Below, piece by piece: positions 47,859-57,878 of a stretch of DNA of 64,000 nt. Position 1 is the stretch's first letter. Every line of letters begins with the position of its first letter. Position numbers and translations under genes: made by a program. The notes beneath the pieces are model-generated. The model made no database searches. It was given only the letters and a program-made list of their open reading frames with translations, and had not been told where the DNA came from. Source of the stretch: Aeromonas dhakensis (GTDB lineage Bacteria; Pseudomonadota; Gammaproteobacteria; Enterobacterales; Aeromonadaceae). Location: assembly GCF_000820305.1 (NCBI RefSeq), contig NZ_CDBH01000015.1, positions 1-64,000 on the forward strand. The letters run 5' to 3'.

Positions 47859-49787
47859 ATGATCTCATCCCTGTTGACCCGTCACTTTGGCTTCGATCGG
47901 TTGAGGCCAGGACAGGAAGAGGTGATCAGCCGGCTGCTGGCGGGCAAGAACGCCGCCGCCATCTTCCCCACCGGTTCAGGCAAATCCCTCTGCTATCAGT
48001 TGCCGGCACTGGCCCTGCCCCACCTGACCCTGGTGATCTCCCCCCTGATCGCACTGATGCACGATCAGCTCGCCTTTTTGCGCAGCAAGGGGATCGCCGC
48101 CGCCACCCTCGACTCCAGCCTGACAGCGGAGGAGAGCCGCCGGGTGATGCAGCAGGCCAACGACGGCCAGCTCAAGATCCTGATGATCTCGGTGGAGCGC
48201 CTCAAGAACGAGCGCTTTCGCCGCTTCATCCAGCAGGTGCCGCTGTCAATGCTGGTGGTGGACGAGGCTCACTGCATTTCGGAATGGGGCCACAACTTTC
48301 GCCCCGACTACCTCAAGCTGCCTGACTATCGCCGCGAACTGGCCATTCCCCAGGTGCTGCTGCTGACGGCAACCGCCACCCCGGCCGTGATGGCCGACAT
48401 GCAGGCTAAATTCGACATCGAGGATGACGGGCTCATCGTCACCGGCTTTTATCGCGCCAACCTGGACCTAGCCGTCGTCTCCCTGCCCACCGAGGCGCGC
48501 GATGGCTGGCTGCATGGGGAACTGGCGCGCGATCCCGCCGCACCTACCATCATCTACGTCACCCTGCAACACACTGCCGAAACCTGTGCCGCCCAGTTGC
48601 AGCAGCGCGGGATCAGGGCCCGAGCCTATCATGCCGGGCTCGACGCCACCTTGCGCAGCCAGATCCAGCACGACTTCATGACCGGCAAGCTGGATTGCAT
48701 CGTGGCCACCATCGCCTTTGGCATGGGCATCGACAAGGCCGATATTCGCCGGGTGATCCATTACGATCTGCCCAAGTCCATCGAAAACTACAGCCAGGAG
48801 ATAGGCCGTGCCGGCCGCGACGGCCTGCCTTCCCGCTGCATCGTGCTGGCCAATCGCAGCCAGTTGCCGGTGCTGGAGAATTTCGTCTATGGCGACACTC
48901 CGGATCGCTCGGCCATCGTCGCGCTGCTCGAGATCCTGCTACAAAGCGGCAGCCAGTGGGAATTCAGCCTGCTGCGTCTGTCCAATGAGACCAACATCCG
49001 CCAGCTGCCGCTCAAGACCCTGCTGGTCTATCTGGAGATGGCGGGCATCATAGCCCCGGCCTACAGCTACTTTGCCGAGTACCGTTTCAAGTTCGTGCTG
49101 GAGAAAGCGGAGATCCTGGCCCGCTTCAATCCGGAGCGACGCCTGTTCCTGGAGCAGCTGTTCGCCTGCGCCCCGCAGGCCCGCAGCTGGTGCACCATGG
49201 ACTTCGATGCGCTCTGGCAAAGCTATCAGGGGGAGCGGCACCGCGCGGCGGCGGCCTTGGACTACCTGCAGCAGCAGGGCTGGATCGAACTGGAAAGCAA
49301 GCAGATGACCGAGGTTTACCGGGTGCTGCGCCAGGAGATTGACGTAACTACCCTGGCCGATGAGCTGCACAGCTTGTTTGAAAAGAAAGAACAAAGCGAG
49401 CTGGCCCGTCTGCAGGCATTGCTGGGTTTCTTTACCTCAAGCAGTTGCCTGAGCCATGAACTGGCACGCTACTTTGCCGATCAGGCTGCGCCCACTCATT
49501 GCGGGCACTGCTCGGTCTGTCGGGGCGAGGTGGCAGAGCTCCCTCCCTTGCCTGGCCGGACACTGCCCAATGAACAGGGGCTAAAAGCCTGGTGCGATCC
49601 CCTGGTGGCCCTGTGTCACACCCGGCATCCGCGCGTCCTGACCCGCTTTCTGTGCGGCATCGCCACGCCGCTCACCACCCGGGTCAAGGCGAAAAGCCTG
49701 GCCGGATTTGGCCAGCTGGCATCCCACCCCTTCGCCGATGTGCTGGCGGCGGTTTCCCGCATTTATCCGGTCCACCACGATCACTAG
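47859..49787 (+). CDS. RecQ-family ATP-dependent DNA helicase with displaced zinc motif
   Basis: A 642-residue helicase. The core (residues about 1-345) has TGSGKSLCYQ (motif I), DEAH, TATATP and GRAGRDG, clearly RecQ family. The four-cysteine zinc motif is at Cys530, Cys548, Cys551 and Cys554. In E. coli RecQ it follows the core almost directly (near 380-403). Here about 180 residues of helical sequence intervene, and there is no recognisable HRDC domain. It is therefore a RecQ-like paralogue with unusual layout, perhaps specialised in repair. ATG at 47859 follows a GGAGCC-type site. Confidence 0.87.
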   Translation: MISSLLTRHFGFDRLRPGQEEVISRLLAGKNAAAIFPTGSGKSLCYQLPALALPHLTLVISPLIALMHDQLAFLRSKGIAAATLDSSLTAEESRRVMQQANDGQLKILMISVERLKNERFRRFIQQVPLSMLVVDEAHCISEWGHNFRPDYLKLPDYRRELAIPQVLLLTATATPAVMADMQAKFDIEDDGLIVTGFYRANLDLAVVSLPTEARDGWLHGELARDPAAPTIIYVTLQHTAETCAAQLQQRGIRARAYHAGLDATLRSQIQHDFMTGKLDCIVATIAFGMGIDKADIRRVIHYDLPKSIENYSQEIGRAGRDGLPSRCIVLANRSQLPVLENFVYGDTPDRSAIVALLEILLQSGSQWEFSLLRLSNETNIRQLPLKTLLVYLEMAGIIAPAYSYFAEYRFKFVLEKAEILARFNPERRLFLEQLFACAPQARSWCTMDFDALWQSYQGERHRAAAALDYLQQQGWIELESKQMTEVYRVLRQEIDVTTLADELHSLFEKKEQSELARLQALLGFFTSSSCLSHELARYFADQAAPTHCGHCSVCRGEVAELPPLPGRTLPNEQGLKAWCDPLVALCHTRHPRVLTRFLCGIATPLTTRVKAKSLAGFGQLASHPFADVLAAVSRIYPVHHDH

Positions 49788-49822
49788 CTCACCAAGCAGC
49801 GCCGATTGCGCTGAAAAAATAA

Positions 49823-49844
49823 GACCCTCGCATTTGCGAGGGTC
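49823..49844 (+). terminator. Terminator-like hairpin after the recQ-like gene
   Basis: GACCCTCGCA/TGCGAGGGTC, 10-bp stem with a 2-nt centre. No clear T-run. Confidence 0.6.
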
Positions 49845-49994
49845 AAGCCAACGGAAACGTGCTTAAACAGAGCTTTGTATCGGCAACCAGCCACTCTCTT
49901 GCTAAAGCGCTGACTGCCCGACACAAGGCCAATCTAGAGTAGTCGCAATGTAGCGTCAATGTAAAAATTAGAGCTAAAACACCAAACAATTGAC

Positions 49995-50010
49995 TTTACG
50001 TGCACGTAAA
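49995..50010. promoter_or_regulatory. Perfect palindrome TTTACGTGCACGTAAA (candidate operator)
   Basis: A 16-bp perfect palindrome about 345 bp before prkA. Its ACGT half-sites recall operators of MerR-type LiuR regulators as I remember them. The regulator is not in this window. Confidence 0.5.
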
Positions 50011-50216
50011 CGTAATGCCATTTCTGCTGCGTGGCGCGCTCCCCCTTGCCCTGACTGCGCTTGCGGCAGCCGGCCAGGAACAATGCGGTGCAGTTTCCAT
50101 TTTTTGACAAACATTTATTTTTTATGTCTTTGACATTTGCCTCACTATCATGGCAAAAATAATTTAACAGTCAGTAACATAGGTGTGTCACTGATTGCGC
50201 CTTCCCGCATCGGGTC

Positions 50217-50232
50217 GGGAAGTACCCTTGCA
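50217..50232 (+). promoter_or_regulatory. Sigma-54-like promoter of the prkA operon
   Basis: GG at -24 and TTGCA at -12 with exactly 10 bp between GG and GC. The -12 element is perfect and the -24 element partial. In E. coli yeaGH is known to be NtrC/sigma-54 dependent. A transcript would have a leader of about 110 nt. I could not identify paired NtrC sites. Confidence 0.5.
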
Positions 50233-50353
50233 AATTTAAACCAATAGTTGGTGATGGATTACTGGGGGCTGTTGACTAGGCTTAATGAGGTAAACAGAAC
50301 AAAAGTAGTGATCCACTCTTTTCAGGGTAAGCGACTATAACGAGGGCAAAGTT

Positions 50354-52276
50354 ATGGGCATCTTCGAGCATTATCAACAGCGATATGAGAAAGCCAGGGA
50401 AGAGGAATACAGCATCCAGGAGTTCCTGGATATGTGTAAACAGGACAAGTCCTGCTACGCCTCCGCCGCCGAACGTCTGCTGACCGCCATCGGTGAGCCT
50501 GAGATGGTCGACACCTCTGCCAATCCCAGACTCAGTCGTCTTTTTTCCAACCGCGTCGTGGCACGCTATCCCGCCTTCAAAGACTTCTACGGCATGGAAG
50601 AGGCCATCGAACAGATCGTCTCCTATCTCAAACACTCCGCCCAGGGGCTGGAAGAGAAGAAACAGATCCTCTATCTGCTGGGCCCGGTCGGCGGTGGTAA
50701 ATCCTCGCTGGCAGAAAAACTCAAATCCCTGATGCAGAAGGTGCCTATCTATCGCATCAAGGGGTCACCGGTCAACGATCACCCCTTCTGCCTGTTCGAC
50801 ATCGAAGAAGATGGCGAGCTGCTGGAAAAAGAGTACGGCATCCCGCGCCGCTACCTGCGCCCTATCATGTCCCCCTGGGTCGCCAAGCGGCTGCACGAGT
50901 TTGGTGGCGACATCACCAAGTTCAAGGTGGAGAAGGTCAACCCCTCCATCCTCGACCAGATTGCCATCGCCAAGACCGAACCGGGCGATGACAACAACCA
51001 GGACATCTCCTCTCTGGTCGGCAAGGTGGACATCCGCATGCTGGAGCACTTCGCCCAGGATGACGCCGACGCTTACTCCTACTCAGGCGCACTGTGCAAG
51101 GCGAACCAGGGGATCATGGAGTTCGTCGAGATGTTCAAGGCCCCCATCAAGGTGCTGCACCCACTGCTGACCGCCACCCAGGAGGGCAACTACAACGGTA
51201 CCGAGGGGCTATCCGCCCTCCCCTTCGACGGCATCCTGCTGGCTCACTCCAACGAATCCGAGTGGCAGCAGTTCCGCAACAACAAGAATAACGAGGCCTT
51301 CCTCGACCGGGTCTACATCGTCAAGGTGCCTTACTGCCTGCGGGTGTCGGAAGAGGTGAAGATCTACGAGAAGCTGCTGGTCAACAGTGAGCTGACCGAT
51401 GCCAAGTGCGCCCCGGGGACCCTGGAGCTGCTGGGCCAGTTCTCCGTGTTGTCGCGCCTCAAGGAGCCGGAAAACTCCAGCATCTACTCCAAGATGCGGG
51501 TCTATGACGGCGAAAGCCTCAAAGACACAGATCCCAAGGCGAAGAGTTATCAGGAGTACCGCGATTACGCCGGCGTCGACGAGGGGATGAATGGCCTCTC
51601 CACCCGCTTTGCGTTCAAGATCCTCTCCCGCGTCTTCAACTTCGATCACGCGGAAGTGGCGGCCAACCCGGTACACCTCTTCTATGTGCTGGAGCAGCAG
51701 ATCGAGCGCGAGCAGTTCCCGCAGGAGCTACACGACCGCTACCTTGAGTTCATCAAGGGCTATCTGACCCCGCGCTACGTGGAGTTCATCGGCAAGGAGA
51801 TCCAGACCGCCTACCTCGAGTCCTACTCCGAGTACGGTCAGAACATCTTCGATCGCTATGTCACCTACGCCGATTTCTGGATCCAGGATCAGGAGTACCG
51901 TGACCCCGAGACCGGCCAGCTGTTTGACCGTGCATCCCTCAACAGCGAGCTGGAGAAAATTGAAAAACCCGCCGGGATCAGCAACCCGAAGGATTTCCGC
52001 AACGAAATCGTCAACTTCGTGCTGCGTGCCCGCGCCAACAATGCAGGCCGTAACCCCAACTGGACCAGTTACGAGAAGCTGCGCACCGTGATCGAGAAGA
52101 AGATGTTCTCCAACACGGAAGAGCTGCTGCCGGTTATCTCCTTCAACAGCAAAACCTCGGCCGAGGAGCAGAAGAAGCACGATAACTTTGTCGAACGGAT
52201 GATGGAGAAAGGCTACACCCGCAAACAGGTGCGTCTGCTCTCCGAGTGGTATCTCAGGGTACGCAAGTCATCCTGA
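50354..52276 (+). CDS. yeaG: PrkA-family serine protein kinase (YeaG)
   Basis: A 640-residue cytoplasmic protein with an N-terminal AAA+-like nucleotide-binding domain (Walker [10 protein letters not shown] near residue 112) and a C-terminal kinase-like PrkA domain. In E. coli YeaG (644 residues) acts with YeaH in adaptation to sustained nitrogen starvation. ATG at 50354 has a GAGGG site. It begins a three-gene operon: yeaH follows after 23 bp and ycgB 10 bp after that. A sigma-54-like element lies about 120 bp upstream. Confidence 0.95.
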   Translation: MGIFEHYQQRYEKAREEEYSIQEFLDMCKQDKSCYASAAERLLTAIGEPEMVDTSANPRLSRLFSNRVVARYPAFKDFYGMEEAIEQIVSYLKHSAQGLEEKKQILYLLGPVGGGKSSLAEKLKSLMQKVPIYRIKGSPVNDHPFCLFDIEEDGELLEKEYGIPRRYLRPIMSPWVAKRLHEFGGDITKFKVEKVNPSILDQIAIAKTEPGDDNNQDISSLVGKVDIRMLEHFAQDDADAYSYSGALCKANQGIMEFVEMFKAPIKVLHPLLTATQEGNYNGTEGLSALPFDGILLAHSNESEWQQFRNNKNNEAFLDRVYIVKVPYCLRVSEEVKIYEKLLVNSELTDAKCAPGTLELLGQFSVLSRLKEPENSSIYSKMRVYDGESLKDTDPKAKSYQEYRDYAGVDEGMNGLSTRFAFKILSRVFNFDHAEVAANPVHLFYVLEQQIEREQFPQELHDRYLEFIKGYLTPRYVEFIGKEIQTAYLESYSEYGQNIFDRYVTYADFWIQDQEYRDPETGQLFDRASLNSELEKIEKPAGISNPKDFRNEIVNFVLRARANNAGRNPNWTSYEKLRTVIEKKMFSNTEELLPVISFNSKTSAEEQKKHDNFVERMMEKGYTRKQVRLLSEWYLRVRKSS

Positions 52277-52299
52277 CCCTGACTGTTCAAGGGGGAGTT

Positions 52300-53571
52300 A
52301 TGGCGCATTTTATCGACCGCAGGCTCAACGGTAAAAACAAAAGCGCTGTCAATCGGCAGCGCTTCATCCGCCGCTACAAGAAGCAGATCAAACAAGCGGT
52401 CTCTGATGCTGTCTCCAAGCGCAGCATTCAGGACGTGGATACCGGCGAGAGCATCAGCATCCCGACCAAGGACATCGGCGAGCCCCATTTCCATCAGGGG
52501 CAAGGCGGTAAACGGGAGATGGTGCACCCCGGCAACGACCAGTTCGTCTCCGGCGACAAGATTGACCGCCCCAAGGGAGGAGGTGGCGGTCAGGGCTCCG
52601 GCGAGGGGCAGGCTTCCAATCAGGGAGAGGGGGCGGACGACTTCGTCTTCCAGATCTCCAAGGATGAGTATCTGGACCTGCTGTTTGAAGATCTGGAATT
52701 GCCGAGGCTGCAAAAAACCCAGCTCAATCAGCTGATGGAAGTCAAAACCTACCGGGCGGGTTACACCTCCAACGGGGTGCCCGCCAACATCAACGTGGTG
52801 CGTTCACTGCAAAACTCGCTGGCCCGCCGCATGGCGCTGCAGGCAGGCAAGAAACGCCAACTGCACGAACTGGAGGATCGTCTCGCCCTGTTGGCCGCCG
52901 ATCCCAACGAACACTTTGCGGAGATGGCCCAGCTCGAAAAAGAGATCCGTGAGCTGAAGAGGCGGATCGATGCGGTGCCCTTTATCGACACCTTCGATCT
53001 CAAGTTCAACAACTTCGTCAAACGGCCCGTGCCTTCCAGCCAGGCGGTGATGTTCTGCCTGATGGACGTGTCAGGCTCCATGGATCAGGCCACCAAGGAG
53101 ATGGCCAAGCGTTTCTATATCCTGCTCTATCTGTTCCTGAGCCGGACCTACAAGAACGTCGAAGTGGTCTACATCCGTCACCACACCCAGGCCAAGGAAG
53201 TGGACGAGCACGAATTTTTCTACTCCCAGGAGACGGGCGGCACCATAGTCTCCAGTGCGCTCAAGATGATGAACGACATCATCAACGAACGTTACCCCGC
53301 CAACCAGTGGAACATCTACGCAGCACAGGCGTCAGATGGTGACAACTGGGCCGACGACTCGCCGCAGTGCCGGGAGATCCTGGTGCGGGACATCATGCCG
53401 CGGGTGCGGTACTACTCCTACATCGAGATCACCACCCGTGCTCACCAGACCCTGTGGCACGAGTATGAGTCGGTCGCCAGCCAGTTCCCCCACTTCGCGA
53501 TGGAGCATATTCGCAAGGTCGAGGATATCTATCCGGTATTCCGGGAGCTGTTCAAGAAGCAAGCGGCTTGA
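52300..53571 (+). CDS. yeaH: YeaH/YhbH family protein (UPF0229, von Willebrand A-like domain)
   Basis: A 423-residue protein, matching E. coli YeaH (427). The N-terminus is basic and glycine-rich; a central coiled-coil stretch is followed by a VWA-like domain with the metal-site motif DVSGSMD near residues 254-260. Such VWA proteins typically pair with AAA+ partners, and YeaH works with YeaG. ATG at 52300 has a GGGGGAG site and starts 23 bp after yeaG. Confidence 0.94.
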   Translation: MAHFIDRRLNGKNKSAVNRQRFIRRYKKQIKQAVSDAVSKRSIQDVDTGESISIPTKDIGEPHFHQGQGGKREMVHPGNDQFVSGDKIDRPKGGGGGQGSGEGQASNQGEGADDFVFQISKDEYLDLLFEDLELPRLQKTQLNQLMEVKTYRAGYTSNGVPANINVVRSLQNSLARRMALQAGKKRQLHELEDRLALLAADPNEHFAEMAQLEKEIRELKRRIDAVPFIDTFDLKFNNFVKRPVPSSQAVMFCLMDVSGSMDQATKEMAKRFYILLYLFLSRTYKNVEVVYIRHHTQAKEVDEHEFFYSQETGGTIVSSALKMMNDIINERYPANQWNIYAAQASDGDNWADDSPQCREILVRDIMPRVRYYSYIEITTRAHQTLWHEYESVASQFPHFAMEHIRKVEDIYPVFRELFKKQAA

Positions 53572-53581
53572 GGGAGGTCAT

Positions 53582-55099
53582 ATGGTAGAAACCGCAAGAA
53601 AAGTAGCGCCGCTGGACGATGGCCCGGACTGGAACTTCGACCTGCTGGACATTTACCATCAAGAAATAGCCCGGGTCGCCAAATTCTATCGACTGGACAC
53701 CTACCCCAACCAGATAGAGGTGATCACGGCGGAGCAGATGATGGATGCCTACTCCAGCGTCGGCATGCCCATCGGTTATCAGCACTGGTCATTCGGCAAG
53801 CGCTTCATCCATACCGAGCGCAACTACAAGCGTGGCCAGATGGGGCTGGCCTACGAGATCGTCATCAACTCCGATCCCTGCATCGCCTATCTGATGGAGG
53901 AGAACACCATGCCGATGCAGGCCCTGGTGATGGCCCACGCCTGCTACGGCCACAACTCCTTCTTCAAGAACAACTATCTGTTCAAGGCCTGGACAGATGC
54001 CTCTTCCATCATCGACTATCTGCTGTTTGCCAAGAACTACATCACCGAATGCGAAGAGAAGCACGGCATCGACGCGGTGGAGAAACTGCTCGACTCCTGC
54101 CATGCGCTGATGAACTTCGGGGTGGATCGTTACAAGCGGCCTCAGAAGATCTCCATGGCCGAAGAGAAGCGACGCCAGAAGGCGCGGGAAGACTATCTGC
54201 AGACCCAGGTCAACGAGCTGTGGCGCACCCTGCCCAAACAGCACAAGGCCTCCGGGGTGGAAGACAGGCGCTACCCTGCCGAGCCGCAGGAGAACATTCT
54301 CTATTTCATCGAGAAGAATGCCCCCCTGCTGGAGCCCTGGCAGCGCGAGATCGTACGTATCGTGCGCAAGATCAGCCAGTACTTCTACCCGCAGAAACAG
54401 ACCCAGGTGATGAACGAAGGGTGGGCCACCTTCTGGCACTACACCATCCTCAATCACCTCTATGACGAGGGCAAGATAAGCGATCGCTTCATGATCGAGG
54501 TACTGCACAGCCACACCAACGTGGTCTATCAGCCCCCCTACAACAGTCGCTACTACTCGGGGATCAACCCCTACGCCCTCGGTTTTGCCATGTTCACCGA
54601 TCTGCGCCGCATCTGCGAGCACCCGACCGAGGAGGACAGATACTGGTTCCCCGACTACGCCGGCAGCAACTGGGTGGAGACGCTGCATTTCGCCATGCAG
54701 AACTTCAAGGACGAGAGCTTCATCAGCCAGTTCCTGAGTCCCAAGGTGATGCGCGACATGAAGCTGTTTGCCATCGATGACGACGATCTGAAGAACTACC
54801 TGAAGGTCTCGGCCATCCACAATGACGAAGGCTATCGTCAGGTGCGCAACACCCTGTCAGCCCAGTACAACCTGAGCAATCTGGAGCCCAACATCCAGGT
54901 CTACAACGTGGCGGTGAAGGGGGATCGCTCCCTCACCCTGCGCTATGTGCCACACAACCGGATCCCGCTGGGGGACTCCCGTCACGAGGTGCTCAAGCAC
55001 CTGCACCAGCTCTGGGGCTTCGATGTGATACTGGAGCAGGACAATGGTGAACTGCCTCCCGACATCATAGGGCGCTGCCCGGAGAAGAAACCGGTCTGA
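53582..55099 (+). CDS. ycgB: SpoVR family protein (YcgB)
   Basis: A 505-residue soluble protein of the SpoVR/YcgB family (E. coli YcgB 510). Conserved stretches include MAHACYGHNSFFKNNYLF and EGWATFWHYTILNHLYDEG, whose His and Glu residues could bind a metal. The biochemical role is unknown; SpoVR is needed for spore cortex formation in Bacillus. It lies 10 bp after yeaH with a GGGAGG site, so it belongs to the same operon. In E. coli ycgB is next to fadR but far from yeaGH. Confidence 0.94.
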   Translation: MVETARKVAPLDDGPDWNFDLLDIYHQEIARVAKFYRLDTYPNQIEVITAEQMMDAYSSVGMPIGYQHWSFGKRFIHTERNYKRGQMGLAYEIVINSDPCIAYLMEENTMPMQALVMAHACYGHNSFFKNNYLFKAWTDASSIIDYLLFAKNYITECEEKHGIDAVEKLLDSCHALMNFGVDRYKRPQKISMAEEKRRQKAREDYLQTQVNELWRTLPKQHKASGVEDRRYPAEPQENILYFIEKNAPLLEPWQREIVRIVRKISQYFYPQKQTQVMNEGWATFWHYTILNHLYDEGKISDRFMIEVLHSHTNVVYQPPYNSRYYSGINPYALGFAMFTDLRRICEHPTEEDRYWFPDYAGSNWVETLHFAMQNFKDESFISQFLSPKVMRDMKLFAIDDDDLKNYLKVSAIHNDEGYRQVRNTLSAQYNLSNLEPNIQVYNVAVKGDRSLTLRYVPHNRIPLGDSRHEVLKHLHQLWGFDVILEQDNGELPPDIIGRCPEKKPV

Positions 55100-55121
55100 T
55101 CCCCTCACCTTGCAGCCATAA

Positions 55122-55147
55122 AAAAACGCGCCAATCGGCGCGTTTTT
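55122..55147. terminator. Bidirectional terminator between ycgB and fadR
   Basis: ACGCGCC/GGCGCGT stem with an AATC loop, A-run before and T-run after, between two converging genes. Confidence 0.93.
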
Positions 55148-55164
55148 CTTGCATCAGAACAGGC

Positions 55165-55878
55165 TCAGTTGTCGCAGAGATTGCTCGGCATGTCCTGGCG
55201 CAGACGGGTCCAGAGTTTGCCGGACTCGATGCCGTATTGGCGCACCGTCATGAACACGGCTTCGTGATTCTTGGTCTCGGCCAGGTTAAGCAGGGTCTTG
55301 TAGTAGGCATCCGCGGTTTCACGCGCCTGCTTGTCGGAGAAGTAGTAGCGGCCAACCCGGCTGTACAGCCCTTTGAAACCGTTCAGGATCAAGGCGTAGA
55401 TGGGGTTGCCGGAGGCGAACGACAGCTGATGGTGCAACCGGTAGTCGAAGTCCGCATAGGCTTCGGCGCTGTTCTCCACCTCGGCAGCGCCGCGCAGGAT
55501 TTCGGCGGCCTGCTCCGGGTTGTTGCGGATCGCGCCACGAATGAAGATGGTGCAGATGTTGGTACGCGCCGACAGCAGCTGAGCCACCAGATCCGGTACC
55601 TTGTCCTGATCGAGGCGAGCCAGGGTCTCCAGAATGTTGAGTCCCGAGGTCTCCCAGAAGTTGTTCACCTTGGTCGGTTTGCCATGCTGGATGGTGAGCC
55701 AGCCATCGCGGGCCAGACGCTGCAGCACTTCACGCAAGGTGGTTCGGGTCACGCCAATCAGCTCGGACAGCTCGCGCTCGGCCGGCAAGATGGATCCTGG
55801 AGGAAAGCGATTGTTCCAGATGGACTCGATGATGTATTCCTCGGCAAACCCTGCGGGGCTCTGCGCTTTTATGACCAT
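55165..55878 (-). CDS. fadR: Fatty-acid metabolism regulator FadR
   Basis: A GntR-family regulator that represses beta-oxidation genes and activates unsaturated fatty-acid synthesis; long-chain acyl-CoA releases it from DNA. The 237-residue protein is nearly identical to E. coli FadR (239) over the N-terminal winged helix, including [20 protein letters not shown]. The C-terminal acyl-CoA domain keeps [21 protein letters not shown] at 55878 gives exactly the conserved [16 protein letters not shown] start. It is divergent from nhaB as in E. coli. Confidence 0.96.
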   Translation of the reverse strand: MVIKAQSPAGFAEEYIIESIWNNRFPPGSILPAERELSELIGVTRTTLREVLQRLARDGWLTIQHGKPTKVNNFWETSGLNILETLARLDQDKVPDLVAQLLSARTNICTIFIRGAIRNNPEQAAEILRGAAEVENSAEAYADFDYRLHHQLSFASGNPIYALILNGFKGLYSRVGRYYFSDKQARETADAYYKTLLNLAETKNHEAVFMTVRQYGIESGKLWTRLRQDMPSNLCDN

Positions 55879-56211
55879 GTAGTGACTCTGTTGTAGTACG
55901 TAAAAAAGGCTCACGAATAATAGCAAAGCAGGGAGGGCTGGCAAGCAGAAGGTCAGTCCTCTGCTCACATCGGCGGGTGATTTTGTTAAAAAAATGTATT
56001 TCAGCCGGCAATAGGTGCCAGCCAACCCCTGTGTTGTCCATAAAACCACCATACTCATGGGCAAGGGCGACTATGTTATTTATAGTTAATGCTCTTTTTG
56101 ATTAAAATCATGAGGAATCAATCTGATAAGGGACAACATCCGGATGTTCTGGTCGAGCCTGTCTTGACTGCATAGACGCAGATACCAACCACAAAACAGA
56201 GACCCATTATT
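55879..56211. other. 333-bp divergent region between fadR and nhaB
   Basis: Holds the promoters of both genes; none could be fixed confidently. A perfect 14-bp palindrome, AACATCCGGATGTT (56135-56148), lies about 63 bp before nhaB. Confidence 0.55.
56135..56148. promoter_or_regulatory. Perfect palindrome upstream of nhaB
   Basis: AACATCCGGATGTT, 14 bp, in the nhaB leader or promoter. I cannot match it to a known regulator. Confidence 0.4.
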
Positions 56212-57792
56212 ATGCCAATCAGCTTAGGGCAAGCCTTTGCCAGGAACTTTCTAGGCAACGCCCCCCAGTGGTACAAGGCCGCTATTCTTCTATTCCTGCT
56301 GATCAACCCGATCGCCTTTTATCTCGATCCCTTCATGGCCGGCTGGCTGCTGGTCGTCGAGTTCATTTTCACCCTGGCCATGGCCCTCAAGTGCTATCCG
56401 CTGCAACCCGGCGGCCTGCTGGCCATCGAGGCAGTGCTGATCGGCATGACCTCGGCACAGCAGGTCAAACACGAACTGGTCGCCAATATCGAAGTGCTGC
56501 TGCTGCTGGTGTTCATGGTGGCCGGCATCTACTTCATGAAGCAGCTGCTGCTCTACGTGTTCACCAAGCTGCTGATCCGGATCCGCTCCAAAACGATGCT
56601 ATCCTTGGCGTTTTGTCTGGTCTCCGCCTTCCTGTCAGCCTTCCTCGATGCCCTCACCGTGATTGCCGTGGTGATCAGCGTCGCCACCGGCTTCTACGCC
56701 ATCTATCACAAGGTCTCCTCCGGCAAGGAGTTTGGCCACTCCCACGATTACACCGATGATGGCACCGTCAACGAGCTCAATCGTCAGCACCTGGATGACT
56801 TCCGTGCCTTCCTGCGCAGCCTGATGATGCATGCCGCCATCGGTACTGCCCTCGGTGGCGTCTGCACCCTGGTGGGAGAGCCCCAGAACCTGATCATCGG
56901 TGAACAGGCCGGCTGGAACTTCGTCGAATTCGCCATTCGCATGTCTCCGGTCACGGTTCCGGTGTTTATCTGCGGTCTGCTGACCTGCGTCCTGGTCGAA
57001 AAGTGTCGCTGGTTTGGCTATGGCGCCAAATTGCCGGACGCGGTACGTCGCATCATGGAGGATTACAACCGTTATGAAGAGGCTGAGCGCACCGCTCAGG
57101 ACAAGGCCAAGCTGATCGTGCAGGCGGTGATCGCCCTCTGGCTCATTCTGGGGCTTGCCCTGCACCTGGCGGCGGTGGGTCTCATCGGTCTGTCGGTCAT
57201 CGTACTGGCCACCTCCCTCACCGGCATCACCGAAGAGCACTCCCTCGGCAAGGCATTCCAGGAGGCACTGCCCTTTACCGCCCTGCTGGCCGTCTTCTTC
57301 AGCGTGGTCGCCGTCATCATCGATCAGCAGCTGTTCAAGCCGGTGATCCAATGGGTACTGGCGGCCGAGCCGGACGCCCAGCTCGCGCTCTTCTACCTGG
57401 CCAACGGCCTGCTCTCCATGGTCAGTGACAACGTCTTCGTCGGCACCGTCTACATCAACGAGGTGAAGACCGCCCTGCTCAACAATGCCATCAGCCGCGA
57501 GCAGTTTGAACTGCTGGCGGTGGCCATCAACACCGGTACCAACCTGCCGTCAGTAGCCACCCCCAACGGCCAGGCTGCCTTCCTGTTCATGCTGACGTCG
57601 GCACTGGCGCCGCTGCTGCGCCTCTCCTACGGCCGGATGGTGTGGATGGCGCTGCCCTATACCCTGGTGCTGGGTCTGGTGGGTTTCTTCTCGGTGGAGT
57701 TTCTGCTCGGCCCGCTCACCGACTGGTACTATCAGGCCGGCTGGTTGACGCTCGACAACGCCGCGCCTGCGGTACTGTCCGCACTCTACTGA
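56212..57792 (+). CDS. nhaB: Sodium/proton antiporter NhaB
   Basis: Expels sodium in exchange for protons across the inner membrane. The 526-residue protein has about twelve membrane helices and the NhaB signatures [35 protein letters not shown] and [16 protein letters not shown]. coli NhaB is 513. The ribosome-binding site is weak. It is divergent from fadR and followed by dsbB after 86 bp that include a hairpin. The fadR-nhaB-dsbB order matches E. coli. Confidence 0.96.
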   Translation: MPISLGQAFARNFLGNAPQWYKAAILLFLLINPIAFYLDPFMAGWLLVVEFIFTLAMALKCYPLQPGGLLAIEAVLIGMTSAQQVKHELVANIEVLLLLVFMVAGIYFMKQLLLYVFTKLLIRIRSKTMLSLAFCLVSAFLSAFLDALTVIAVVISVATGFYAIYHKVSSGKEFGHSHDYTDDGTVNELNRQHLDDFRAFLRSLMMHAAIGTALGGVCTLVGEPQNLIIGEQAGWNFVEFAIRMSPVTVPVFICGLLTCVLVEKCRWFGYGAKLPDAVRRIMEDYNRYEEAERTAQDKAKLIVQAVIALWLILGLALHLAAVGLIGLSVIVLATSLTGITEEHSLGKAFQEALPFTALLAVFFSVVAVIIDQQLFKPVIQWVLAAEPDAQLALFYLANGLLSMVSDNVFVGTVYINEVKTALLNNAISREQFELLAVAINTGTNLPSVATPNGQAAFLFMLTSALAPLLRLSYGRMVWMALPYTLVLGLVGFFSVEFLLGPLTDWYYQAGWLTLDNAAPAVLSALY

Positions 57793-57800
57793 GTGCCATG

Positions 57801-57818
57801 AGGGCCCGCCTGGGCCCT
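57801..57818 (+). terminator. Intrinsic terminator of nhaB
   Basis: AGGGCCC/GGGCCCT, 7-bp stem with a GCCT loop, followed by TTCTTTTT. Confidence 0.85.
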
Positions 57819-57878
57819 TTCTTTTTGGCCCCTGCTCTGCTCTAATTCAGCCACTGTTTTTTCTGTGAGATCAACCAG

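Larger units (their letters stand above)
49788..50353. other. 566-bp promoter region of the prkA-yeaH-ycgB operon
   Basis: AT-rich from about 49960 to 50180. It holds a terminator of the recQ-like gene, a perfect 16-bp palindrome (49995-50010), a CTTCCCG/CGGGAAG inverted repeat (50201-50222) and a sigma-54-like element (50217-50232). No gene is evident. Confidence 0.65.

Noticed and set aside
47590..47862. A 90-codon plus-strand frame ahead of the recQ-like gene
   Set aside because: It overlaps the helicase start and the sstT leader, lacks a ribosome-binding site and resembles nothing known to me.
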